DNA of 64,000 nucleotides, from positions 310,001 to 374,000 of the forward strand of contig JAKQTP010000138.1 of NCBI GenBank assembly GCA_029563035.1, in the 5' to 3' direction. Within the stretch, counting starts at the first letter, position 1. Every line of letters begins with the position of its first letter. The stretch comes from an archaeon (GTDB lineage: Archaea > Iainarchaeota > Iainarchaeia > CSSED10-239). Shown here one piece after another: positions 16,342-24,983 of this stretch. The notes under the pieces were generated by a model. The model had not been told where the DNA came from, searched no databases, and saw only the letters and a list, made by a program, of their open reading frames with translations. A program made the translations under genes and the position numbers.

Positions 16342-18915
16342 ATGGCTACCATAAAAACAAAAAGTGATGGAACAGATCCTTTTGATAAGATAGAGAAAGA
16401 CAAAAGCATCTATGAGTCTGCTTCTGAAAAACCAAAAAAAACAAATATCTCAAAAGAGATCACTCCCAAACTTGAATTTTTAACAGATCCTGATGATGAT
16501 TCAATAGTTTATATTGGAAGAAAAAAATCAGTTCTAAAAGAACATGGTTCAAAATCTTGTGCTTTTCTTGGTAAGGTCTATGAAGATGACTTAAGAGATA
16601 AGAAGGTTTATCTAGATGGCTTAAACCCACATGTCGTATTTATTGATGGTTCAAGAGGTTCAGGTAAAAGCTATGGTCTTGGTGTTATTGCTGAAGAGCT
16701 TGCAACCAATAACCCTTATATCGGCCAAATAGTTGTTGATCCAGTCGGGGTTTTTTGGTCAATGAGATTTCCAAATCAGGAAAAAAAAGAAATAGAAGAA
16801 TTAGAAAAATGGGGGCAAAAGCCAAGAGGTCTAGACAACCTAAAAGTCTTTGTGCCTGAAGGCGTTACTGGAAAAGTTTCTAAAGAAACATATGATGAAA
16901 CTTTTTCTATGTATCCTTCTATGCTACTTACAGATGATTGGTGCCTAACCTTTGGAATTGACAGGTTTAATCCAACAGGTTTGCTGTTAGAAAAGACATT
17001 GTCCTTTGTTAAGAACGGTTACAAGGCAGGAGATCCAAACGACCAAGAAAGAACAATAGAGCAGATTCCAGCAAAAGGCAATCTCTATACTCTAGATGAT
17101 ATTATTTTTTGTTTGCAAAATGCCTATGAGTTTAAATCTTCTTCTTCAGGATATAAACAAGACTCCATAAGAGCATTAGTTTCAAGATTTGAGGCAGCAA
17201 AATCATGGGGTATTTTCAGTGATCATGGTACTCCATTATCAAAGCTATCAAAAGAAAAGCAATTAACAATACTTGATACTAGTTTTTTAGATGATAATAT
17301 TACAGCTCTAGTCATAGGCATACTTGCAAGAAGAATACTTTCAGCAAGAAAGCTAGTGACAAGACAAGATGCTATTAAAAAATTAGATTCTGCTTCAGAA
17401 AGCCCAGATGAGTTATTAGAGATATCTATTCCTCCAACATGGGTGTATATAGATGAAGCCCACACATTGATTCCTTCAGGAAACACAATCACTCCTGCAA
17501 CTAACGCCATCGTAGAATATGTTAAGCAAGGAAGAAGACCAGGCTGTTCCATGGTTCTAGCAACACAGCAACCATCAGCAATCAATTCCAAAGTTTTATC
17601 TCAAGTTGATATTTTTATAAGCCACAAATTAGTCTTTAATGATGATATTCACGCTGTTCAAAAAAGAATGCCAGCTATAATTCCTGATGCCTATAAAGAC
17701 CCTAATTTTATTAAGACTCTTCCTGTTGGTGTTGCTTTAACTGGAGACAGAGGCGAAGAAACCAAAAGAGCATTTATTTTAAAGATCAAGCCAAGACTAA
17801 GCCAACACGAAGGCAGAGATGCAGAGACAATTAGAGAGGTGCCTAAGCTTTCCAAAAAAGAAATAATTAATTTTTGCTCAGACATGATTTACAAAAAGTT
17901 ATTGTCTTCAAGAACCTTAAAAACAAGTGATGCTAAGGACATTCTAGATGTCATTAATTCTAAATATAATAGTGATGTGACCTTTAATGAGATTTTAGTT
18001 TCTCTAAGCAAGATGGGTGTTATAGAAAAAGATAAGGTCCTTTTATTTGCAGAAAAAACAAAAAGAGAAAAAGCACAAATCCCAAAAGAAGAAATTCAAA
18101 CAATCAACCAAGCAATTGAAAGGTCAAATGAGCTTTCAGAAACATCAGATGAAATGCCACTACCTACTGAAGACCTAGAACCTGATACAGTGCCTGTAAT
18201 TACATCAAGAATCTCAAGAGACATAGCAATCAATATTGCCAAAAGCACAAACAAAAAAAGATTTTTATTTTTAAAAGAAGAAGAAATTATCTCTCAAATT
18301 ACAATGATTTATAGAAAAGTTTACAAGATTAATTTTAATATTTTTGATAAAGATGAAAACTACAAGCCATCAACCTGTTTTATTGATTCTGTTTCTGGAG
18401 AGTTTTTGCAATTTGATGGCAGAAATTTTAAATCCTCAAATGGCTTTAAGCTTGTTGAGGAGTTAAGTGTTGATGATCTTGTTCTTTTAGATAATATTTA
18501 TGCATGGAAGACGGCACAAGAATTATCAGAGATTCTAGAGAATGATGCAAAGGTCATAAAACAAGATTTGATTTCTTTAGTTGATAGGAATCTTGCAGAT
18601 GTTGATATTATTAATAAAAAAGAAAGCTTTAGAATAAAGAGAAGAATAGATTTGCCTTTTGCTCCTGAATATGAAATTCTTACTTCTATCAACCAATTGC
18701 CATTAAAGAAACAATTAATTTCCAAATCTGATATTCAAGAAGAAATATCTGAAGAAATTATTGTAAATAGGCTAGAAAAATTATGGCCAGATATAGAGAT
18801 AACAGAAATAACAGAGATCTTCTGGCCTCTTTGGGATATAGTCTCCAAAGACAAGAGAGCAAACGAAAGAAAAATTTATGTTGATGCTGTAATTGGCCAG
18901 ATCATTGATTCATAA
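16342..18915 (+). CDS. HerA-like DNA-translocating ATPase with C-terminal extension
   Basis: 857 residues. The ATPase core has Walker A GSRGSGKS (103-110), a Walker B strand TWVYIDEAH with D371 E372, and sensor-like VLATQQPSAIN. This is the HerA/FtsK-type hexameric motor family (DUF87). The C-terminal 350 residues hold alpha/beta and winged-helix-like segments (for example EELSVDDLVLLDNIYAWKTAQELSEIL) absent from classical HerA. No NurA, Mre11 or Rad50 gene is adjacent, so it may not be the canonical end-resection HerA. It is followed almost immediately by the TBP-like half-domain gene. Confidence 0.85.
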   Translation: MATIKTKSDGTDPFDKIEKDKSIYESASEKPKKTNISKEITPKLEFLTDPDDDSIVYIGRKKSVLKEHGSKSCAFLGKVYEDDLRDKKVYLDGLNPHVVFIDGSRGSGKSYGLGVIAEELATNNPYIGQIVVDPVGVFWSMRFPNQEKKEIEELEKWGQKPRGLDNLKVFVPEGVTGKVSKETYDETFSMYPSMLLTDDWCLTFGIDRFNPTGLLLEKTLSFVKNGYKAGDPNDQERTIEQIPAKGNLYTLDDIIFCLQNAYEFKSSSSGYKQDSIRALVSRFEAAKSWGIFSDHGTPLSKLSKEKQLTILDTSFLDDNITALVIGILARRILSARKLVTRQDAIKKLDSASESPDELLEISIPPTWVYIDEAHTLIPSGNTITPATNAIVEYVKQGRRPGCSMVLATQQPSAINSKVLSQVDIFISHKLVFNDDIHAVQKRMPAIIPDAYKDPNFIKTLPVGVALTGDRGEETKRAFILKIKPRLSQHEGRDAETIREVPKLSKKEIINFCSDMIYKKLLSSRTLKTSDAKDILDVINSKYNSDVTFNEILVSLSKMGVIEKDKVLLFAEKTKREKAQIPKEEIQTINQAIERSNELSETSDEMPLPTEDLEPDTVPVITSRISRDIAINIAKSTNKKRFLFLKEEEIISQITMIYRKVYKINFNIFDKDENYKPSTCFIDSVSGEFLQFDGRNFKSSNGFKLVEELSVDDLVLLDNIYAWKTAQELSEILENDAKVIKQDLISLVDRNLADVDIINKKESFRIKRRIDLPFAPEYEILTSINQLPLKKQLISKSDIQEEISEEIIVNRLEKLWPDIEITEITEIFWPLWDIVSKDKRANERKIYVDAVIGQIIDS

Positions 18916-18926
18916 GAGTGAAATAT

Positions 18927-19262
18927 ATGTTAAACCTACTTAAGAAAAAAGAAGAAAAATCATTAAGTGTAGATTCTTTTATTTTGGATAGCTGTAAAGC
19001 CACGCCAGGTTTTGAGTTTTATCCAAAAAAACCGATAAAGATTGATCTTGAAAAATTATTAATGAAAATAAGAACTAAAAATTATTATATAGAAAAAGAC
19101 AATTCTCCATTTTTAGTAGTTCTAAAAACAAAGAAAGGAACAATAACTATTTTTTCATCTCTAAAGATAATTATAAGGGACACTATTCAGGAAAAAATTG
19201 CTAAGCAAATGTTATCTGATCTTTTAAAGATCATAAACGATTTATTATATAAGCAAGGGTGA
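18927..19262 (+). CDS. Protein with a single TBP-like half-domain
   Basis: 111 residues from ATG 18927; an in-frame GTG lies at 18918, two bases after the stop of the HerA-like gene. Residues about 30-105 follow the order of one TBP repeat: a helix (DLEKLLMKIRTK), strands (NYYIEK, PFLVVLKTKKGTITIFSS, KIIIRDT) and a long helix. TITIFSSLKIIIR closely recalls the LLIFSSGKIVITG hairpin of TBP. The true TBP of this genome is a separate two-repeat protein at 28.2 kb. The last codons lie inside tRNA-Ser(CGA). The HerA link suggests a DNA-binding partner, an inference only. Confidence 0.6.
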   Translation: MLNLLKKKEEKSLSVDSFILDSCKATPGFEFYPKKPIKIDLEKLLMKIRTKNYYIEKDNSPFLVVLKTKKGTITIFSSLKIIIRDTIQEKIAKQMLSDLLKIINDLLYKQG

Positions 19263-19342
19263 CTGAGTCTGGTTGAAGGTGCTAGTCTCGAAAACTAGAT
19301 GCGTCTTAAAAACGCACATGGGTTCAAATCCCATCCCTTGCG
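19253..19342 (+). tRNA. tRNA-Ser (CGA), overlapping the upstream CDS
   Basis: A 90-base class II tRNA. The acceptor arms GCAAGGG/CCCTTGC are perfect with discriminator G. The anticodon stem CTAGT/ACTAG closes CTCGAAA, anticodon CGA. The variable arm TGCGT/ACGCA is long. The first 10 bases of the tRNA encode the last residues and the TGA stop (19260-19262) of the preceding protein. A box A-like TTTTAAAG at 19222-19229, inside the CDS, sits about 27 bases upstream of the tRNA. Confidence 0.95.
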
Positions 19343-19448
19343 TAAGACTCGTTCATTTCTATTATAAGGTTTAAACCTAAGTAAAAATCATAATTTATAT
19401 AAACTAATTGTCATAATTTATTTATAGAAAATAAAGGAGAAAATAAAG

Positions 19449-20711
19449 ATGAATAAAAAAATATTAATTATATTGTTTGTATTGTTGTTTGTTGGCGCAG
19501 CAACAGCAGGGGCGGTTGTTTTTCTAAAGCCCTATAATCCAACGAGCCCGCCTTCGGTTAATTCAGAAGGTTCAACACCAGATGGGCTTTCTCAAGTTGT
19601 TATTTCAAATAACAAATTTAATATTGACCTTTACAAAAAAGTAGCAACAACAGAAAACAACAATATTTTCTTTTCTTCATATAGCATTTTCTCAGCATTG
19701 GCCATGACCTATGAAGGAGCAGACGGAACCACTGCTCAGCAAATGAAAGATGTGTTTTATTTTCCAGAAAATGAAGTCTTAAGACCTAATTTTGCTGAAC
19801 TATATAACAGAATAAACAAAAAAGATAAGCGATATGAGCTAAGAACAGGAAATGCTCTTTGGGCACAAAAAGACTATAAATTTCTAGATTCTTATTTTTC
19901 AAATGTTGAGAAATATTATGGAGGCAAAGCAGTTAATCTTGATTTTATAAATGAAACAGAATTGTCCAGAAACACAATCAACAAATTTATTGAAGAACAA
20001 ACAAATAACAGAATAAAAAATATTATCCCTTCTGGTGAATTAAACCCTTTAACAAGACTAGTAATATCAAATGCAATTTATTTTAAAGGCAAATGGGAAG
20101 TTGAATTTGACAAAAAAGATACACAAAATAGGGATTTTAAAGCACCTACTGGAACAATTAAAGTTCCAATGATGTTTATGGCCCCAAAAAAAGAAAATTT
20201 TAATTATTATGAAAATGATAATCTTCAGGTTTTGGAATTACCATATAAAGACAAAGAGCTTTCTATGGTTGTTCTTTTGCCAAAAGAAGAATATGGCTTA
20301 AGCAATCTAGAAAAGGATATGGATTTTGAAAAACTAAACGAGTGGACAAAAAACTTAAGATTAACTAAAGTAGATCAAATATATTTGCCAAAATTAGAGT
20401 TTGAAAAATCAACAAGAGTTGTTGAACCGCTTAAAGAGTTGGGAATGGTCAATGCCTTTTCTACAGAAAATGCTGATTTCTCAAAGATGACAGGTACCAA
20501 AGATCTATATATTTCAAATATATTACATAAAGCCTTTATAAAAGTTGATGAGCAAGGCACAGAAGCTACAGCTGCAACTGTTGTTATGATGGATAGAATG
20601 GCATCCGCGGGGTTTGTCTTTAATGCAGATCATCCGTTCATTTTCTTTATAAGAGAAAACAGCACAGGCGCTATTTTGTTTATGGGAAGGATAACTAATC
20701 CTTCTGCATAA
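19449..20711 (+). CDS. Membrane-anchored inhibitory serpin
   Basis: 420 residues with an N-terminal hydrophobic segment (5-25) followed by a Pro/Ser linker and a complete serpin fold (about 50-420). Family landmarks include NIFFSSYSIFSALAMTYEGA, the shutter-region LVISNAIYFKGKWEVEF and the C-terminal DHPFIFFIREN..ILFMGRI. The hinge of the reactive loop, EQGTEATAAT from E368, has the small residues needed for insertion, so it should be inhibitory. Counting 17 residues from P17 puts P1 at M384, with R383 next to it. It would trap serine or cysteine proteases outside the cell. Confidence 0.93.
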   Translation: MNKKILIILFVLLFVGAATAGAVVFLKPYNPTSPPSVNSEGSTPDGLSQVVISNNKFNIDLYKKVATTENNNIFFSSYSIFSALAMTYEGADGTTAQQMKDVFYFPENEVLRPNFAELYNRINKKDKRYELRTGNALWAQKDYKFLDSYFSNVEKYYGGKAVNLDFINETELSRNTINKFIEEQTNNRIKNIIPSGELNPLTRLVISNAIYFKGKWEVEFDKKDTQNRDFKAPTGTIKVPMMFMAPKKENFNYYENDNLQVLELPYKDKELSMVVLLPKEEYGLSNLEKDMDFEKLNEWTKNLRLTKVDQIYLPKLEFEKSTRVVEPLKELGMVNAFSTENADFSKMTGTKDLYISNILHKAFIKVDEQGTEATAATVVMMDRMASAGFVFNADHPFIFFIRENSTGAILFMGRITNPSA

Positions 20712-20751
20712 ATCCATACCTTTAAAAGCACTAACTTTCTATAATTATATA

Positions 20752-21693
20752 ATGAAAAAGAACACCTTGTTATTGTTATTTATTGGATTTTTCTTAAGCA
20801 TGGCTCCATCAGTTTTTGCTAATGACTTAAAGATGTTAACTCCTGCAGACATTGGCACAAACGGTTACTATGTCTCTAATTATTCAACAAGAGAAATAAA
20901 CTTTGGTGTAAGCTATGATTTTAAATCTGAAGAAATAAAAGATGGAAAGATTGTTTATAGCTATAAATTTTTAAAAGACATAAAAGGCCTAGATATTCAA
21001 CTCTCAAACACAGAAATATTTTTTACAAACAATTTTTCAAATACAGAAACAATTTATCTTAATACTAAACAATTAACACAAACAGCAAATCTTCAAATAA
21101 AAGCAGAGGTCTTTGATAATTATAATAATCTCTTATTCACAAAAGTCCTATATCTAAAAATCATACCAAACAATTCAAATAATTATTATGAATATACAAA
21201 GACACACTCAGAGCCAAGATATACTGGCTATTCAATGTCAAGAAGCGTTGCAGTAATTAATGGTTTAAAAGATTATGATGTTATTTCTGTATATACAAAA
21301 ATGGAAGATAACTCCACTCTTGCATTATCTTGTTTAACAAGCAATGAAGCAATAGTTGTTGAACAAAAATATCAAGGCCCAGGAAAAACAGATATAAAGC
21401 TATCAATTGACCCTAAAGCCAAGGATTTAAAGTCAGGTGACTACTTTGTTTCTTGTAAACTAAATAATTCCTATGTTTCTCAAGAGCTACCAGAGATTAA
21501 GTTAAGATATACTGGCGATGTTTTAAAAGAAATAAAAAACCAAAATCAAAGCATATCAATAACAGAAAAACCAAAATCAGCAACTGGCTTTTTAAGTTTT
21601 TCAAAAGCAAAATCTAGTAGTTTTACTTATGTTTTGTTTGGGGTTCTTGTAATTTTAATATTACTAATTATTTTTTCTAAAAATGGCTCTTAA
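20752..21693 (+). CDS. Exported protein with C-terminal membrane anchor
   Basis: 313 residues: a signal peptide (1-23, ending SVFAND), a beta-rich extracellular region with two Ig-like stretches (about 25-140 and 150-255) and a C-terminal membrane helix (about 290-308) before a short tail. No catalytic motif is visible. It is probably an envelope protein. It starts 40 bases after the serpin and may be cotranscribed. Its stop overlaps the convergent gene by 4 bases. Confidence 0.7.
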   Translation: MKKNTLLLLFIGFFLSMAPSVFANDLKMLTPADIGTNGYYVSNYSTREINFGVSYDFKSEEIKDGKIVYSYKFLKDIKGLDIQLSNTEIFFTNNFSNTETIYLNTKQLTQTANLQIKAEVFDNYNNLLFTKVLYLKIIPNNSNNYYEYTKTHSEPRYTGYSMSRSVAVINGLKDYDVISVYTKMEDNSTLALSCLTSNEAIVVEQKYQGPGKTDIKLSIDPKAKDLKSGDYFVSCKLNNSYVSQELPEIKLRYTGDVLKEIKNQNQSISITEKPKSATGFLSFSKAKSSSFTYVLFGVLVILILLIIFSKNGS

Positions 21694-22133
21694 GTTATTT
21701 TATCTAATAGCCAATGAGATAGAAATCCGATGCATCCAGATATGAAATAGGCAATACCCGGATAATTAATAAATAACAAAGGGATTGCAAATATCACTCC
21801 AATAAGAGGAGTGTGTAAAACATCTCTGTGTTTCATCAAAAACAAAAGCAATGCAAATAAAACAAGTACACCCATTATTATCACAAGTGTTATTTCTTGA
21901 GATACGAAAAGATAGATTATTCCAAGTATAACAATAGCATAAAGCACAAAATTATTAAATTGCCCTTTTATCCATGAGCTTTTAAGATCTAAATCAGGTA
22001 TCAAAGAATATAATGCACAAATAACGTACGCCACAAAGGTGTTTGGTCCAGTTATTTTAAGTATGTCTGCAAAGAACATATAAAATATTATGAACAATAT
22101 GCTTGCAAACAATATATGATTGATTTTATTCAT
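21690..22133 (-). CDS. YdjM-like membrane-bound metal-dependent hydrolase
   Basis: 147 residues with four or five membrane helices. The conserved polar set of the YdjM/DUF457 family is present: ALYSLIPDLDLKSSW, KHRDVLHTPLIG and the C-terminal GFLSHWLLDKIT. Asp and His residues placed at the membrane face suggest metal-dependent hydrolysis, and the family is predicted to act on lipids or phospholipid-linked substrates. There is no partner gene on the same strand. Confidence 0.75.
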   Translation of the reverse strand: MNKINHILFASILFIIFYMFFADILKITGPNTFVAYVICALYSLIPDLDLKSSWIKGQFNNFVLYAIVILGIIYLFVSQEITLVIIMGVLVLFALLLFLMKHRDVLHTPLIGVIFAIPLLFINYPGIAYFISGCIGFLSHWLLDKIT

Positions 22134-22234
22134 TATAGCATCTTTTTTTAAACCTTTTATAAATATTATATATGTTTAAAGCTTTATATTTGTTTTGGAT
22201 TATAATTTTTAGTAAAGGGGAATTGTGAAAAGTT

Positions 22235-23044
22235 ATGGATTTAATCGCATATATTCTTTTAGGGGTAATTCAAGGAATATTTGAATGGCTTCCTGTTAGT
22301 TCTCAAGGAATTTCTGTTGTGGTTTTAATGAATATGTTTAATGTTGCGCCACAATTAGCTATTGACATGTCTATATTCTTACATCTTGGAACAGTTATTG
22401 CAGCTTTAGTCTATTTTTGGAAAGACATAAAAGAATTATTTACAAAAACAAATTATTCTGATCTTTTAAAATTTAATAAAAATTTAAAATTTGATAACAC
22501 AACTCAAGTTTCTAGATTTATTTTAGTTTCTGTTTTCTTTACTTTGCTTATCGGTGTTCCAATATATTTCTTAGTTAAACAAAATGTAACAGCAGAGATG
22601 GTTGGAATATTAACTATTGCAATAGGTGTGCTTTTGATAATTACTGGGCTATTACAAGTTAAAATTAACAAAGCAAAAAAAGCAATTCCAAAATTTACAG
22701 CAAAAGATGCATTCTGGGTTGGTAGTGCACAGGGCCTTTCTGTTATCCCTGGGGTTAGCAGATCAGGAATGACAACAAGCGTGTTATTGTTTAGGGGGAA
22801 TAATCCAGAAACTGCATTCAAGTATAGCTTTTTACTTTCTATTCCAACAATTTTAATTGCAGAAATTGGATTATTAGTGATTAATGGCTTTGTATTTAGT
22901 CCATTGATTTTAGTTTCTGTAGCTATGGCTTTTATATTTGGATACCTAACAATTGGTATGTTAATGAAGATTGCAAGAAAACTTGAGTTTTCATATTTCT
23001 GTTTTGTTTTAGGTATTGCCTATATCTTGATAGGCATATTATAG
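22235..23044 (+). CDS. uppP: Undecaprenyl-diphosphatase (UppP/BacA family)
   Basis: 269 residues with about eight membrane helices. Both signatures are intact: the first EWLPVSSQG (17-25) and the second PGVSRSGMTTS, with catalytic Glu, Ser and Arg. The enzyme removes a phosphate from C55 or other polyprenyl diphosphates and so recycles the lipid carrier. In this archaeon the likely use is recycling of the carrier for N-glycosylation by AglB (30.6 kb) and the GT4 enzyme (32.6 kb). The thioredoxin gene follows after 12 bases. Confidence 0.93.
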   Translation: MDLIAYILLGVIQGIFEWLPVSSQGISVVVLMNMFNVAPQLAIDMSIFLHLGTVIAALVYFWKDIKELFTKTNYSDLLKFNKNLKFDNTTQVSRFILVSVFFTLLIGVPIYFLVKQNVTAEMVGILTIAIGVLLIITGLLQVKINKAKKAIPKFTAKDAFWVGSAQGLSVIPGVSRSGMTTSVLLFRGNNPETAFKYSFLLSIPTILIAEIGLLVINGFVFSPLILVSVAMAFIFGYLTIGMLMKIARKLEFSYFCFVLGIAYILIGIL

Positions 23045-23056
23045 GAGGAAAATAAA

Positions 23057-23377
23057 ATGAGCGAAAATATTTTACATCTAACAGACAAGAATTTTGATGA
23101 CGAAATTAAAAAGAACAAATTTATTGTTGTTGATTTTTGGGCAGAATGGTGTGGGCCTTGCAGAATGTTTTCAGGGATCTATGAAGAATATTCTAAAGAA
23201 AACAAAGATATTGTTTGTGCAAAGATAAACATTGACCAAGCACCAGTAACTTCTGAGAAATATGGAGTCATGTCAATTCCTTCTATTCTGGTTTTTAAAA
23301 ACGGAAAGCTGGTTGCACAAAAGACAGGTGCTCTTCCAAAAACTATGTTAAAATCATTTGTTGATTCTTATAAATAG
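23057..23377 (+). CDS. trxA: Thioredoxin
   Basis: 106 residues, one classical thioredoxin fold. The active site is WCGPC (31-35), with the buried Asp in VVDFWAE and the cis-Pro in VMSIPSIL. No signal peptide, so it works in the cytoplasm as a disulfide reductant. GGAGG precedes the ATG. It sits between uppP and the AMP phosphorylase gene, 9 bases from the latter, so these three are probably one transcript. Confidence 0.95.
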   Translation: MSENILHLTDKNFDDEIKKNKFIVVDFWAEWCGPCRMFSGIYEEYSKENKDIVCAKINIDQAPVTSEKYGVMSIPSILVFKNGKLVAQKTGALPKTMLKSFVDSYK

Positions 23378-23386
23378 GGGATTTTT

Positions 23387-24898
23387 ATGGAATATACTAA
23401 AAAACTAACTGTTAAAATTATAGATATTGATGCTGATAAGCCGATTGCTTTGCTTAACAGCAAGACTGCAAGTGATCTTCTTGCAGTGGCACTGAACCGT
23501 ATAGATGTTAAAAACAACGGAGTATCAAAAATATTTATTCTAGATATCACTGACTCATTGATTGATGAAAACACAATTGGCATTTACAAAGATGTAACAG
23601 GCGTTACAAAACTTAAAGATGGAGATAAAGTTGAAGTAAAGGTTGTGCCATCCCCATCTTCTGTTCATCATATTGTTAAAAAAATAAGAAATAATGCTTT
23701 AAATGAAACAGAAATAAATGAAATAATTAGTGATGTTGTTAATGACAGATTATCAGAAATTGAAATTTCTGCATTTTTAACTGCTGTTTCAATTAATGGC
23801 TTAAATCTTGACGAAACCACAAATATTTGTAAGTCAATGATAGAAGTTGGCAATGTTATAAAGTTTGATGTGCCTCAAGTTCTTGATAAACATTCTATTG
23901 GCGGAATAAATGGCAGAGTTTCTATTGTTGTTACGCCAATCATTACTGCTCTTGGCTATGTTATGCCTAAGACTGCATCTAGGGCCATAAGTTCAGCTGC
24001 AGGAACTGCTGATTGTATGGAAGTTTTAGGAGATGTTTCTTTTAGTGTTAAAGATATTGAAAAGATGGTATCAAAAGTTGGAGGAATAGTTGCCTGGAAT
24101 GGAAAGGTAGACCTTTGCCCAGCTGATGATAAAATGATTAAAATAAGGCACAGCCTAGGGCTAGACCCAGAAGGCCTAGTCATTGCTTCTGTTCTTGCAA
24201 AAAAGAAAAGCGTTTCTGCAACACACTTGATAATTGATATACCTGTTGGCCCAACAGTTAAAGTTAGAAGCAAAGAAGAAGTTGATAGATGGGCTAGTAA
24301 GTTTTTAATAATTTGCAAAGATATTGGAATTAAAGCACAAGTTGTTCAATCAGACGGGGCAGTTCCTTGTGGTAAGTATTTTGGTGCAGCACTAGAAGCA
24401 AAAGGCGCATTAGAAGTTCTAGAAAATAAATACTTTGATAACTTTGCAGAAAAGTCTTGTGTGATTGCTGGTCGTCTTCTTGAACTTGTAGAGAGAGTTG
24501 AGCCAGGGAAAGGCTATGATCTTGCAAAAGAGACTTTAAAGTCTGGAGCTGCTTTAAATAAGTTTAAGGAAATATTAAAAGCACAAAATGGCAGGATATT
24601 TTCTTCTGAAGAAATACCTGTAGCAAATTATAAGCAAGAAATTTTAGCAAAAGATGTCGGAAAGATTGTTGGAATGAATGTTTCAAACCTCACAAAGATT
24701 GCAAGAACTGCAGGTGCTCCACATGATAAAGTTGCAGGGCTTGTTCTTAATAAAAAGGTAGGAGACATTGTAAAACCAAAAGAGTTAATTTTTACAATAC
24801 ACGCAAATAGCAAAGAAAAACTAAAGATAGCAACAGAGCTTGCAAATGACACAATGACAGACACTATAAAAATAATGAAAGAAGAAGTTAATCAATGA
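23387..24898 (+). CDS. deoA: AMP phosphorylase
   Basis: 503 residues, the length of archaeal AMP phosphorylase (TIGR03327) and longer than bacterial thymidine phosphorylase because of an N-terminal beta domain (about 1-85). The phosphate-binding KHSIGG begins at K168 and SSAAGTADCMEV follows. The enzyme converts AMP and phosphate to adenine and ribose 1,5-bisphosphate. The next enzyme, R15P isomerase, is encoded at 41.5 kb; a form III RuBisCO would complete the route to 3-phosphoglycerate but is not in the window. GGGG lies upstream of the ATG. Confidence 0.93.
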   Translation: MEYTKKLTVKIIDIDADKPIALLNSKTASDLLAVALNRIDVKNNGVSKIFILDITDSLIDENTIGIYKDVTGVTKLKDGDKVEVKVVPSPSSVHHIVKKIRNNALNETEINEIISDVVNDRLSEIEISAFLTAVSINGLNLDETTNICKSMIEVGNVIKFDVPQVLDKHSIGGINGRVSIVVTPIITALGYVMPKTASRAISSAAGTADCMEVLGDVSFSVKDIEKMVSKVGGIVAWNGKVDLCPADDKMIKIRHSLGLDPEGLVIASVLAKKKSVSATHLIIDIPVGPTVKVRSKEEVDRWASKFLIICKDIGIKAQVVQSDGAVPCGKYFGAALEAKGALEVLENKYFDNFAEKSCVIAGRLLELVERVEPGKGYDLAKETLKSGAALNKFKEILKAQNGRIFSSEEIPVANYKQEILAKDVGKIVGMNVSNLTKIARTAGAPHDKVAGLVLNKKVGDIVKPKELIFTIHANSKEKLKIATELANDTMTDTIKIMKEEVNQ

Positions 24899-24983
24899 TT
24901 GGTTAACTTATCTTTTTTTAAATCTTGCACTGGACAGCTACCCTCCCGAAAACAACCTCTCTTTCTAAAGTCATAATATATTT

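Noticed and set aside
16342..19262. HerA-NurA-Mre11-Rad50 repair island
   Set aside because: Only the HerA-like motor is present; neighbouring genes are not NurA, Mre11 or Rad50.
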